Origin: Pseudomonas sp. MRSN 12121
Lineage (GTDB): Bacteria > Pseudomonadota > Gammaproteobacteria > Pseudomonadales > Pseudomonadaceae
NCBI RefSeq assembly: GCF_000931465.1
Contig: NZ_CP010892.1
Location: 2,046,001-2,110,000 of the forward strand
Length of the DNA stretch: 64,000 nucleotides
Reading direction: 5' to 3'
Shown: positions 30,344 through 39,303 of the stretch, piece after piece
Position numbering within the stretch: the stretch's first letter is position 1
How the letters are laid out: each line of letters opens with the position of its first letter
Made by a program: the position numbers and the translations under genes
Notes under the pieces: generated by a model
What the model was told of the DNA's origin: nothing
Seen by the model: only the letters and a program-made list of their open reading frames with translations
Databases searched by the model: none

Positions 30344-31330
30344 TCAGCCTTCCACCGCGGGGATATGGCCGAACAGGTCCTGGGCGAATTGCACGCGCTC
30401 CTCGACGCTTTCCTGGATGCCGCGCGCCTTGAGCTCTTCCAGGTGGGCTTCGACGGCGTGGGTGCGCTGGGTCAGGCCGCAGTCGTTGGCGATCTGGATG
30501 TTCAGGCCGGGGCGGGCGTTGAGCTCGAGGATCAGCGGGCCCTTTTCCTGGTCCAGCACCATGTCGACGCCGATGTAGCCCAGGCCGCACAACTCGTAGC
30601 AGCCGGCCGCCAGCTTCATGAAGCCGTCCCAGTAGGGCAGTTGCACGCCGTCCACCGCGTTGGTGGTGTCCGGGTGCTTGGTGATGATGTTGTTCAGCCA
30701 GGTGCCGCGCAGGGTCAGGCCGGTGGCCAGGTCGACGCCGACGCCGATGGCGCCCTGGTGCAGGTTGGCCTTGCCGCCGGACTGGCGAGTCGGCAGGCGC
30801 AGCATGGCCATCACCGGGTAGCCCATGAGCACGATGATGCGGATGTCCGGCACGCCTTCGTAGCTGATGCTCTTGAAGATCTGGTCGGGGGTCACCCGGT
30901 ATTCGATCAGCGCGCGGTCGCGGTGGCCGCCCAGGGAATACAGGCCGGTGAGGATGCTGGAGATCTGATGCTCGATTTCCTCATGGCTGATGATCTTCCC
31001 GGAGACGGTGCGGTAACGCCCCTCGAAGCGGTCGGCGATCACCAGGATGCCGTCGCCGCCGGCGCCTTGCGCCGGCTTGATCACGAAGTCGTTGCGCCCG
31101 CCGATGATATCGTCGAGCTTGTCGATTTCCTTCTCGGTGGAGATCACGCCATACAGTTCCGGCACGTGAATGCCGGCCTTGATCGCGCGTTCCTTGGTGA
31201 TGATCTTGTCGTCGACGATCGGGTACAGGCTGCGCTTGTTGTACTTGAGCACGTAGTCCGCGTTACGCCGATTGATCCCCATGATGCCCCGGGCTTCCAG
31301 GGCCTTCCAGGTCTTCCACAGGCCGAACAT
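30344..31330 (-). CDS. alpha-L-glutamate ligase-like ATP-grasp protein
   Basis: 328 aa, RimK-like ATP-grasp enzyme: KYNKRSLYPIVDDKIITKER, VIKPAQGAGGDGILVI (glycine-rich ATP loop), metal-binding NARPGLNIQIAN near residue 275. Family members add amino acids (often Glu) to a peptide or protein. It overlaps the 7TM protein gene by one start codon (ATGA), so the two are co-translated. Substrate unknown. Third gene of the zinc-protease/7TM/ligase unit. Confidence 0.85.
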   Translation of the reverse strand: MFGLWKTWKALEARGIMGINRRNADYVLKYNKRSLYPIVDDKIITKERAIKAGIHVPELYGVISTEKEIDKLDDIIGGRNDFVIKPAQGAGGDGILVIADRFEGRYRTVSGKIISHEEIEHQISSILTGLYSLGGHRDRALIEYRVTPDQIFKSISYEGVPDIRIIVLMGYPVMAMLRLPTRQSGGKANLHQGAIGVGVDLATGLTLRGTWLNNIITKHPDTTNAVDGVQLPYWDGFMKLAAGCYELCGLGYIGVDMVLDQEKGPLILELNARPGLNIQIANDCGLTQRTHAVEAHLEELKARGIQESVEERVQFAQDLFGHIPAVEG

Positions 31331-32862
31331 CAGGAGTCAGCCTTGACGAAGGCTTTGAACCGCATGAGCTCGGTCAGGCGGTAGCCGCGGTAGCGACCCA
31401 TCGCCAGCATGAAGCCCACCAGGATCAGCAGCATCGCCGGGAAGGTGAAGACGAAGTAGACCAGCTCCGGCACGCTCATGATCAGGTGCGCCAGGGACGC
31501 GGCGAACAGCGTGCCGATGGCGACTTTCATCGCGTGGCCGGCGCCGCGTTCTTCCCAGGTGATGGACAGGCGTTCGATGGTCATGGTCAGGATCACCATC
31601 GGGAACAGGGCCACCGACAGGCCGCGTTCCAGGCCGAGCTTGTGGCTGAACAGACTGATGGCGGCGATCAGCACCACGACGAAGGTCAGCACCACCGACA
31701 GCCTCGGCAGCATCTGCAGCTTCAGGTGTTCCAGGTAGGACCTGAGCGACAGCCCGAGCGCGGTGATCACCGTGAACAGCACGATGCCGAAGCCCAGCTG
31801 GGTTTCGCGGAAGGCCAGGGCGATCAGCACCGGGGTGAAGGTACCCAGGGTCTGCAGGCCGATCAGGTTGCGCAGCACCAGGATCACCAGCACGCCGATC
31901 GGGATCATCACCATGATCATGAAGGTCTGCTGGGTCTGCAGCGGCAGGCCGTACAGCGAGTATTCGAGGAAGTTGGCGTCGGTGTTCTCGTCGGTCAGCT
32001 TGGCCAGGCGAATGGCGTTCATTTCGCTGTTGTTCAGGCTGAAGGTGACAGTGGCTTTCTTGCCGCCGTCGACGGTGATCAGGTTGTCGTCGCCGGTCCA
32101 CCACAGCAGGCGGTCGCTGGGCAGGCCCTGCTCGCCGGTTTCCGGGTTGAAGTACAGCCAGTCGGTGCCGTTGAAGCTGCGCAGCCACAGCTCGGGCGCC
32201 TGTGGCTGGTCGGCCACCAGGCGGATGGTGTGGACCTTCTCCATCGGCACGTGGGCGATGGACAGCAGCAGGTCGACGATCTTGGCCTTGTTCGCCGGCG
32301 ACGGATCGCCCGCCAGGAGCATCTTGGCGTTGTCGTCGTTACTGTTGTTGACGCGCTTGATGGCTTCGCTGATGAAGGTCTCGACGTCGGCCGAATGCTG
32401 GCGGATCGGCGCGAGCAGGGCTTCGGCGGCGATTTTTTCCGGGCCTTCGACGGCGAGGCTGTCGCGGAAGGTCGGGCCCTTGATCTTGGCTTTTTCGGCG
32501 CTGTAGCGCTTGGTCAGGACCAGGCGGTAGTAGAGGGTCTGGTTGCCCTTGGCGCGGCGGGCCGACCAGGTGACCTTGCGGTTGCCGTCGACGCGGTTCA
32601 CCGCCACCCCGTAGTTATTGGAGATGAAGCTCTCGTTCAGGCTGACATAGTCGCGGCTCAGCGGCGGCACGAACATCTGGATCTTGATCGGATCCTTGGC
32701 GTTGGCGACGAATTCGACCTTGGCATCGATATTCCACAGGTCGTCGGTGGCGTCTTCGGTCACCGGGATGCCCAGCACGAAGATCTGATAGGCCGTGACC
32801 GAAATACCCAGCACCACCAGGATGGCGATCAGGACTTTCAGATGGAGGGTAAGAGAGCGCAT
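31330..32862 (-). CDS. inactive-transglutaminase fused to 7TM membrane protein (UUP1 family)
   Basis: 510 aa. N-terminal signal-anchor (LHLKVLIAILVVLGISVTAY), periplasmic inactive transglutaminase-like domain (residues ~30-320), then seven transmembrane helices (from IPIGVLVILVLRNLIGLQTL to LLILVGFMLAMG). These proteins have lost the transglutaminase catalytic triad and are thought to bind a periplasmic ligand. Conserved companion of an ATP-grasp ligase and a retropepsin-like protease. Confidence 0.87.
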   Translation of the reverse strand: MRSLTLHLKVLIAILVVLGISVTAYQIFVLGIPVTEDATDDLWNIDAKVEFVANAKDPIKIQMFVPPLSRDYVSLNESFISNNYGVAVNRVDGNRKVTWSARRAKGNQTLYYRLVLTKRYSAEKAKIKGPTFRDSLAVEGPEKIAAEALLAPIRQHSADVETFISEAIKRVNNSNDDNAKMLLAGDPSPANKAKIVDLLLSIAHVPMEKVHTIRLVADQPQAPELWLRSFNGTDWLYFNPETGEQGLPSDRLLWWTGDDNLITVDGGKKATVTFSLNNSEMNAIRLAKLTDENTDANFLEYSLYGLPLQTQQTFMIMVMIPIGVLVILVLRNLIGLQTLGTFTPVLIALAFRETQLGFGIVLFTVITALGLSLRSYLEHLKLQMLPRLSVVLTFVVVLIAAISLFSHKLGLERGLSVALFPMVILTMTIERLSITWEERGAGHAMKVAIGTLFAASLAHLIMSVPELVYFVFTFPAMLLILVGFMLAMGRYRGYRLTELMRFKAFVKADS

Positions 32863-32867
32863 TGGAA

Positions 32868-33407
32868 TTACTCTGCGGTATGAGCGTCGGTGGCGCAGGC
32901 AGGTTTGCCAGCAGCGTATTTTAGACTGGGGTCGACCAGCGCATCGAAGCGCTTGAGCGCTTCGGAGCCGATCAGCAGCGGGTATTGGAAGGCACTGCGG
33001 TCGGTCAGGTTCACTTCGATGCTGCGCAGGGCCGTGCCCATGCAGATATCCAGTTCGATGACCGGGCGCGCGGTGTACTTCTTGTTGTCTTCTTCGGGGT
33101 CGTAGTCACCGGCGCGTCGCTTGATCTTGCTGACGCGTGCCAGCGGCCGCTCGATGGGGTGGGAATGGGCGGTGTCGATGGCCAGGTAGAAGCGTACCCA
33201 GGATTCGCCGTTGCGCTTGAAACGCTTGATATCGCGGGCGCTGAGGGAGGCGGTCTTGGCGCCGGTGTCGAGCTTGGCGGCGACTTCCAGGTCGATCCCG
33301 TCCAGTCTGGCGTATTCATTCAGGCCGTAGACGGTCTTGCCGGCGGCGGCGCTCAGGCCCGGCAGGCCGAGCAGGCAGAGCAGTATGGAGAAGGCCTTGA
33401 GTGTCAT
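32868..33407 (-). CDS. RimB/PF05618-type retropepsin-like protease, exported
   Basis: 179 aa from the ATG at 33407. Signal peptide (MTLKAFSILLCLLGLPGLSA), then the core GLNEYARLDGIDLEVAAKLD TGAKTASLSARDI region, which has the aspartyl-protease-like D-T-G motif (LDTGAKTASL), and RPVIELDICMGTALRSIEVN, FQYPLLIGSEAL. Annotated elsewhere as ATP-dependent zinc protease, though the DTG points to a retropepsin fold. First gene of the three-gene unit, so the protein acts in the periplasm. Confidence 0.85.
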   Translation of the reverse strand: MTLKAFSILLCLLGLPGLSAAAGKTVYGLNEYARLDGIDLEVAAKLDTGAKTASLSARDIKRFKRNGESWVRFYLAIDTAHSHPIERPLARVSKIKRRAGDYDPEEDNKKYTARPVIELDICMGTALRSIEVNLTDRSAFQYPLLIGSEALKRFDALVDPSLKYAAGKPACATDAHTAE

Positions 33408-33591
33408 AGATCCTGGTGCGTTGCATGGGTTCTTCAGTTCAAGGCGACCGGCATTGCTGCGCAAGCTCCCTCGTGTGCTGCCTTACTAATCAGGACAGGC
33501 AAATGCGGGCGGCATTCTAGCATGCTGGTTTGGGCGCGCCAGCGGCGGGGCCGGGGTTTTGCGCCAGCCTGGTGCAAAGGGTTATTAGACG

Positions 33592-33676
33592 ATTGTCGAC
33601 AATATCTATTTTTCCTTTGACTGAAAGCCTGCTGTTAGCTAGTTTTTGTCGAATTGATTTTGAAGGTGTCGACAAT
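33592..33676. promoter_or_regulatory. operator pair for the prp GntR regulator
   Basis: Perfect palindrome ATTGTCGACAAT at 33592-33603, and a second copy with one altered end (GGTGTCGACAAT) at 33665-33676, ending at the base before the regulator's ATG. Two spaced copies, one covering the ribosome site, imply autoregulation of the prp operon by its GntR protein. TTGTCGACAA-type sites are usual for FCD-type GntR proteins. Confidence 0.75.
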
Positions 33677-34372
33677 ATGCTGGATCAGCTCGATCCCCCC
33701 GGCGTCACCCAGGACGATTCGGAAACCTTGTCCGAAAACGTCTTCAGGCGTATCCAGGCGGCCATCGTCAAAGGCGAAATCGCCCCGGGCAGCAAGATTT
33801 CCGAACCGGAGCTGGCGCGCACCTATGGCATCAGCCGTGGGCCGCTGCGCGAAGCGATCCACCGCCTGGAAGGCCAGCGCCTGCTGGTGCGGGTGCCGCA
33901 TGTGGGCGCGCGGGTGGTGTCCCTGAGCCACGCCGAGCTGATCGAACTCTACGAGATCCGCGAGTCGCTGGAGGGCATGGCCTGCCGCCTGGCCGCCGAG
34001 CGCATGACGACCGAGGAAATCGACGAGTTGCGCCGGGTCCTCGAGACCCACGAGCGCGATGCGGCGTTCCAGGCCGGGGTCGGCTACTACCAGCAGGAAG
34101 GCGATTTCGACTTCCATTACCGGATCATCCAGGGCGCGGGCAACCGCACCCTCACGCAGATGCTCTGCGGCGAGCTGTATCAATTGGTGCGCATGTACCG
34201 CATCCAGTTTTCCGCCACGCCCAACCGCCCGCACCAGGCGTTCGCCGAGCACCACCGGATTCTCGATGCCATTGCCGATCGCGACGGCGAACTGGCCGAG
34301 TTGTTGATGCGTCGTCACATCGGCGCTTCCAAACGCAACATTGCCCGTCACTTTCCAGAGTGCGCCCCCTAA
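33677..34372 (+). CDS. GntR/FCD family regulator of propionate genes
   Basis: 231 aa from the ATG at 33677; the longer frame crosses both operator copies. Winged HTH at the N-terminus (NVFRRIQAAIVKGEIAPGSK then LARTYGISRGPLREAIHRLE) and a helical FCD domain with metal-binding histidines expected in DFHYRIIQGAGN and FAEHHRILDAI. It precedes prpB by 11 bp and should respond to 2-methylcitrate or a propionyl-CoA derivative (inferred from context). Confidence 0.9.
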   Translation: MLDQLDPPGVTQDDSETLSENVFRRIQAAIVKGEIAPGSKISEPELARTYGISRGPLREAIHRLEGQRLLVRVPHVGARVVSLSHAELIELYEIRESLEGMACRLAAERMTTEEIDELRRVLETHERDAAFQAGVGYYQQEGDFDFHYRIIQGAGNRTLTQMLCGELYQLVRMYRIQFSATPNRPHQAFAEHHRILDAIADRDGELAELLMRRHIGASKRNIARHFPECAP

Positions 34373-34383
34373 AGAGGTGAGTC

Positions 34384-35280
34384 ATGAGTTCCAACAACAA
34401 GAGCACCCCAGGCCAGCGCTTTCGCGATGCGGTCGCCAGCGAACGACCCTTGCAGGTGGTCGGCGCGATCAACGCCAACCATGCGCTGCTGGCCAAGCGC
34501 GCCGGCTTCAAGGCGATCTACCTGTCCGGCGGCGGGGTCGCGGCCGGCTCCCTCGGTGTGCCGGACCTGGGTATTACCGGGCTCGACGACGTGCTGACCG
34601 ACGTACGCCGCATCACCGACGTCTGCGACCTGCCGTTGCTGGTGGACGTGGACACCGGCTTCGGTTCGTCGGCGTTCAACGTGGCGCGTACCGTCAAGTC
34701 GATGATCAAGTTCGGCGCGGCGGCGATCCACATCGAGGACCAGGTCGGCGCCAAGCGCTGCGGCCACCGTCCGAACAAGGAGATCGTGTCCCAGCAGGAA
34801 ATGGTCGACCGCATCAAGGCCGCGGTGGATGCCCGCACCGACGACAGCTTCGTGATCATGGCCCGCACCGACGCCCTGGCGGTGGAAGGGCTGGAGTCGG
34901 CCCTGGAGCGTGCCGCCGCCTGCATCGAAGCCGGCGCCGACATGGTGTTCCCGGAAGCCATCACTGAACTGGAGATGTACAAGATCTTCGCCAGCCGGGT
35001 GAAAGCGCCGATCCTGGCCAACATCACCGAATTCGGCGCCACGCCGCTGTACACCACCGAACAGCTGAAATCCGTGGATGTTTCCCTGGTGCTGTACCCG
35101 CTGTCGGCGTTCCGCGCCATGAACAAGGCGGCGGAAAACGTCTACACCGCGATCCGCCGCGACGGCACCCAGCAGAACGTGATCGACACCATGCAGACCC
35201 GCATGGAGCTGTACGACCGCATCGACTACCACACCTTCGAGCAGAAGCTCGACGCGCTGTTCGCCCAGAAGAAGGGCTGA
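34384..35280 (+). CDS. prpB: 2-methylisocitrate lyase
   Basis: 298 aa. Splits 2-methylisocitrate to pyruvate and succinate, the last step of the 2-methylcitrate cycle. Isocitrate-lyase superfamily: [20 protein letters not shown], metal-binding [32 protein letters not shown] with the catalytic KRCGH motif, and [12 protein letters not shown]. Spacing to the regulator is 11 bp, so one transcript. Confidence 0.96.
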   Translation: MSSNNKSTPGQRFRDAVASERPLQVVGAINANHALLAKRAGFKAIYLSGGGVAAGSLGVPDLGITGLDDVLTDVRRITDVCDLPLLVDVDTGFGSSAFNVARTVKSMIKFGAAAIHIEDQVGAKRCGHRPNKEIVSQQEMVDRIKAAVDARTDDSFVIMARTDALAVEGLESALERAAACIEAGADMVFPEAITELEMYKIFASRVKAPILANITEFGATPLYTTEQLKSVDVSLVLYPLSAFRAMNKAAENVYTAIRRDGTQQNVIDTMQTRMELYDRIDYHTFEQKLDALFAQKKG

Positions 35281-35338
35281 GCGGCACGGGTTGTGACGAT
35301 TTGCCGATTCCCTAACAAATTCAAGATTGGAGAGAGCA

Positions 35339-36466
35339 ATGGCCGAAGCAAAAGTATTGAGTGGGGCTGGCCTGCGCGGCCAGGTGGCCGGACAGACCGC
35401 GTTGTCCACCGTGGGCCAGGCCGGTGCCGGACTGACCTACCGTGGCTACGATGTGCGTGAACTGGCGGCCGACGCCCAATTCGAGGAAGTGGCCTACCTG
35501 CTGCTGTACGGCGAGCTGCCGACCCGGGCACAACTGGATGCCTACACCCGCAAGCTGAGCACGCTGCGCGACCTGCCGCAGGCGCTGAAGGAAGTGCTGG
35601 AACGCATTCCCGCCGACGCCCATCCGATGGATGTGATGCGCACCGGCTGCTCGTTCCTCGGCAATATCGAGCCGGAGCAGGACTTCTCCGAACAGCGCGA
35701 CAAGACCGACCGCCTGCTGGCTGCCTTCCCGGCGATCATGTGCTACTGGTACCGCTTCAGCCACCAAGGCCAGCGCATCGAGTGCGTGACCGACGAACCC
35801 TGCATCGGCAGCCACTTCCTGCACCTGCTGCACGGCAAGAAGCCGAGCGAGTTGCACGTCAAGGTGATGAACGTCTCGCTGATTCTCTATGCCGAGCACG
35901 AGTTCAACGCTTCGACCTTCACCGCCCGGGTCTGCGCCTCGACCCTGTCGGACCTGTATTCCTGCATCACCGCGGCCATCGGTTCGCTGCGCGGCCCGCT
36001 GCACGGCGGCGCCAACGAGGCGGCGATGGAAATGATCGAGCGTTTCGGTTCGTCTGAGGAGGCGATCAAGGGCACCCTCGGCATGCTCGAGCGCAAGGAC
36101 AAGATCATGGGCTTCGGTCATGCGATCTACAAAGACAGCGACCCGCGCAACGAGGTGATCAAGGGCTGGTCGAAAAAGCTCGCCGACGAAGTCGGGGACA
36201 AGGTGTTGTTCCCGGTCTCCGAAGCCATCGACAAGACCATGTGGGAGCAGAAGAAGCTGTTCCCCAACGCCGACTTCTACCATGCCTCGGCGTACCACTT
36301 CATGGGCATCCCGACCAAACTGTTCACCCCGATCTTCGTCTGCTCGCGCCTGACCGGCTGGGCGGCCCACGTGTTCGAGCAGCGCGCCAACAACCGCATC
36401 ATCCGCCCAAGCGCCGAGTACGTCGGCGTCGAACAGCGCAAGTTCGTGCCAATCGAACGTCGCTGA
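35339..36466 (+). CDS. prpC: 2-methylcitrate synthase
   Basis: 375 aa from the ATG at 35339 after GGAGAG. Condenses propionyl-CoA with oxaloacetate. Citrate-synthase fold: QAGAGLTYRGYDVRELAADA, catalytic His in CSFLGN... and GPLHGGANEAAMEM, FGHAIYKDSDPRNEVIK and the arginine-rich RANNRIIRPSAEY. Short citrate synthase of the PrpC type. 58 bp after prpB. Confidence 0.95.
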   Translation: MAEAKVLSGAGLRGQVAGQTALSTVGQAGAGLTYRGYDVRELAADAQFEEVAYLLLYGELPTRAQLDAYTRKLSTLRDLPQALKEVLERIPADAHPMDVMRTGCSFLGNIEPEQDFSEQRDKTDRLLAAFPAIMCYWYRFSHQGQRIECVTDEPCIGSHFLHLLHGKKPSELHVKVMNVSLILYAEHEFNASTFTARVCASTLSDLYSCITAAIGSLRGPLHGGANEAAMEMIERFGSSEEAIKGTLGMLERKDKIMGFGHAIYKDSDPRNEVIKGWSKKLADEVGDKVLFPVSEAIDKTMWEQKKLFPNADFYHASAYHFMGIPTKLFTPIFVCSRLTGWAAHVFEQRANNRIIRPSAEYVGVEQRKFVPIERR

Positions 36467-36497
36467 ATGGTGCTCTTGCCGGCTAAACCCAGAGCCC

Positions 36498-36590
36498 TGT
36501 AGGAGCGAGGCTTGCCCGCGAAGACGGCGTGACATTCAACGGCGATGTCAGCCGTTACACCGCTATCGCGAGCAAGCTTCGTTCCTGCAG
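36498..36590. repeat. REP-type inverted repeat between prpC and acnD
   Basis: TGTAGGAGCGAGGCTTGCCC ... GAGCAAGCTTCGTTCCTGCA, about 95 bp in all with imperfect arms. Lies within the prp operon, where such elements often stabilise or attenuate the transcript. Confidence 0.8.
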
Positions 36591-36647
36591 GGGGAGCGGT
36601 TCCAGGCCAGCACCGCCTTTTGCAATCACCGTGACCGAGTCCTGACG

Positions 36648-39242
36648 ATGAACACTGAATTCCGTAAACCGTTACCCGGCACCCGCCTGGACTATTTCGA
36701 CACCCGCGCGGCCGTCGAGGCGATCCAGCCCGGTGCCTACGACACCCTGCCGTACACCTCGCGGGTGCTCGCGGAAAACCTGGTGCGTCGCTGCGATCCG
36801 GCGACCCTGAACGCTTCCCTGAAACAGTTGATCGAGCGCAAGCGCGACCTCGACTTCCCGTGGTTCCCGGCGCGCGTGGTGTGCCACGACATTCTCGGCC
36901 AGACCGCCCTGGTGGACCTGGCCGGCCTGCGCGATGCCATCGCCGACCAGGGCGGCGACCCGGCCCAGGTCAATCCGGTGGTGCCGACCCAGTTGATCGT
37001 CGACCACTCGCTGGCGGTGGAATGCGGCGGCTTCGACCCGGACGCGTTCGCCAAGAACCGCGCCGTGGAAGACCGGCGCAACGAAGACCGTTTCCACTTC
37101 ATCAACTGGACCAAGAAGGCCTTCAAGAACGTCGACGTGATTCCGCCGGGCAACGGCATCATGCACCAGATCAACCTGGAGAAAATGTCGCCGGTGATCC
37201 AGGCCCGCGACGGCGTGGCGTTCCCCGACACCTGCGTCGGCACCGACAGCCACACCCCGCACGTGGATGCCCTGGGCGTGATCGCCATCGGTGTCGGCGG
37301 CCTGGAAGCCGAGAGTGTGATGCTCGGCCGCGCGTCCTGGATGCGCCTGCCGGAAATCGTCGGCGTCGAGCTGAGCGGCAAGCTGCAACCGGGCATCACC
37401 GCCACCGACATGGTGCTGGCGCTGACCGAATTCCTGCGCCAGCAGAAGGTGGTCGGCGCCTACCTGGAGTTCTTCGGCGAAGGCGCCGCGGCGTTGACCC
37501 TGGGCGACCGCGCGACCATCTCCAACATGGCCCCGGAATACGGCGCCACCGCGGCGATGTTCTACATCGACCAGCAGACCATCGACTACCTCAAGCTCAC
37601 TGGCCGCGAAGAGCAGCAGGTGCAACTGGTCGAAACCTATGCCAAGCAGACCGGCCTGTGGGCCGACAGCCTGAAAGGCGCGCAATACGAGCGCGGCTTG
37701 CGCTTCGATTTGTCCTCGGTGGTGCGCAACATGGCGGGTCCGAGCAACCCCCACGCCCGGGTAGCCACCAGCGACCTGGCGGCCAAGGGCATCGCCGGCC
37801 AGTGGCAGGAGGTGCCGGGGCAGATGCCCGACGGCGCGGTGATCATTGCCGCCATCACCAGCTGCACCAACACCAGCAACCCGCGCAACGTGATCGCCGC
37901 CGGCTTGCTGGCGCGCAATGCCAACAAGCTCGGCCTGACCCGCAAGCCCTGGGTCAAGTCGTCACTGGCGCCGGGTTCCAAGACCGTAGCCATGTACCTG
38001 GACGAAGCCGGCCTGACCCATGAACTGGAGCAACTGGGCTTCGGCGTCGTGGCCTTTGCCTGCACCACGTGCAACGGCATGTCCGGCGCCCTGGACCCGG
38101 TGATCCAGAAAGAGATCATCGACCGCGACCTGTATGCCACCGCCGTGCTGTCGGGCAACCGCAACTTCGACGGACGCATCCACCCCTATGCCAAGCAGGC
38201 GTTCCTTGCGTCGCCGCCGCTGGTGGTGGCCTATGCGATTGCCGGGACCATCCGTTTCGACATCGAGAAGGACGTGCTGGGCCTGGACGCCAGCGGCAAG
38301 GAAATCCGCCTCAAGGACATCTGGCCGAGCGACGAAGAGATCGACGCGGTGGTCAAGGCTTCGGTGAAACCGGAGCAGTTCCGCCAGGTGTACATCCCGA
38401 TGTTCGCCGTCCATGAAGACACCGGGCCGAAGGTCGAGCCGCTGTACGACTGGCGCGAGATGAGCACCTACATCCGCCGTCCGCCGTACTGGGAAGGCGC
38501 CCTGGCCGGTGCGCGCAGCCTGACCGGCATGCGCCCGCTGGCGGTGCTGCCGGACAACATCACCACCGATCACCTGTCGCCGTCCAACGCCATCATGCTG
38601 GACAGCGCGGCCGGCGAGTACCTGGCGAAAATGGGCCTGCCGGAAGAGGACTTCAACTCCTACGCGACCCACCGCGGCGACCACCTGACCGCCCAGCGCG
38701 CGACCTTCGCCAACCCGAAACTGTTCAACGAAATGGTCCAGGAAGGCGGCAAGGTCAAGCAGGGCTCGCTGGCGCGGATCGAGCCGGAAGGCCAGGTCAC
38801 GCGGATGTGGGAAGCGATCGAAACCTACATGCAGCGCAAGCAGCCGCTGATCATCATCGCCGGTGCCGACTACGGCCAGGGCTCGTCCCGTGACTGGGCG
38901 GCCAAGGGCGTGCGCCTGGCCGGTGTGGAGGCCATCGCCGCCGAAGGCTTCGAGCGTATCCACCGTACCAACCTGGTGGGCATGGGCGTGTTGCCGCTGG
39001 AGTTCAAGCCGGGCACCGATCGCAAGACCCTGGGCATCGACGGCACCGAAACCTTCGATGTGGTGGGCGAGCGCAAGCCGCGGGCGACCCTGACCCTGGT
39101 GATCCACCGCAAGAACGGCGAGCGGATCGAGGTGCCGGTGACCTGCCGTCTCGACACCGCCGAGGAGGTCTCGATCTACGAGGCGGGCGGCGTGCTGCAA
39201 CGCTTTGCCCAGGACTTCCTTGAATCGGCTGTCGCCAGTTAA
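36648..39242 (+). CDS. acnD: Fe/S-dependent 2-methylisocitrate dehydratase AcnD
   Basis: 864 aa aconitase-family [4Fe-4S] enzyme that dehydrates 2-methylcitrate, giving 2-methylaconitate isomer(s) that need PrpF. Seen: FVCHDILGQ-like start (RVVCHDILGQTALVDLAG), DSHTPHVDALGVIAIG, cluster cysteines in ITSCTNTSNPRNVIAAGLLA and FACTTCNGMSGALDPVI, and the swivel domain ADYGQGSSRDWAAKGVRLAG. Length and order (before prpF) fit AcnD rather than AcnA. Alternative route to PrpD for the same step. Confidence 0.94.
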   Translation: MNTEFRKPLPGTRLDYFDTRAAVEAIQPGAYDTLPYTSRVLAENLVRRCDPATLNASLKQLIERKRDLDFPWFPARVVCHDILGQTALVDLAGLRDAIADQGGDPAQVNPVVPTQLIVDHSLAVECGGFDPDAFAKNRAVEDRRNEDRFHFINWTKKAFKNVDVIPPGNGIMHQINLEKMSPVIQARDGVAFPDTCVGTDSHTPHVDALGVIAIGVGGLEAESVMLGRASWMRLPEIVGVELSGKLQPGITATDMVLALTEFLRQQKVVGAYLEFFGEGAAALTLGDRATISNMAPEYGATAAMFYIDQQTIDYLKLTGREEQQVQLVETYAKQTGLWADSLKGAQYERGLRFDLSSVVRNMAGPSNPHARVATSDLAAKGIAGQWQEVPGQMPDGAVIIAAITSCTNTSNPRNVIAAGLLARNANKLGLTRKPWVKSSLAPGSKTVAMYLDEAGLTHELEQLGFGVVAFACTTCNGMSGALDPVIQKEIIDRDLYATAVLSGNRNFDGRIHPYAKQAFLASPPLVVAYAIAGTIRFDIEKDVLGLDASGKEIRLKDIWPSDEEIDAVVKASVKPEQFRQVYIPMFAVHEDTGPKVEPLYDWREMSTYIRRPPYWEGALAGARSLTGMRPLAVLPDNITTDHLSPSNAIMLDSAAGEYLAKMGLPEEDFNSYATHRGDHLTAQRATFANPKLFNEMVQEGGKVKQGSLARIEPEGQVTRMWEAIETYMQRKQPLIIIAGADYGQGSSRDWAAKGVRLAGVEAIAAEGFERIHRTNLVGMGVLPLEFKPGTDRKTLGIDGTETFDVVGERKPRATLTLVIHRKNGERIEVPVTCRLDTAEEVSIYEAGGVLQRFAQDFLESAVAS

Positions 39243-39303
39243 GTGACGTACCGGGGGCGGGCCGCAAGGCGCCGCCCTCGGTCTTTATCAGGACCAGAAA
39301 TCC

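Noticed and set aside
29315..31384. 689-codon frame crossing pabB end, the repeat and the ATP-grasp gene on +
   Set aside because: It runs through three unrelated features including a 35-bp inverted repeat; composition is shadow-like.
36672..37754. antisense frames within acnD (360 and 412 codons)
   Set aside because: Shadow frames of a high-GC gene; no start signals or domains.
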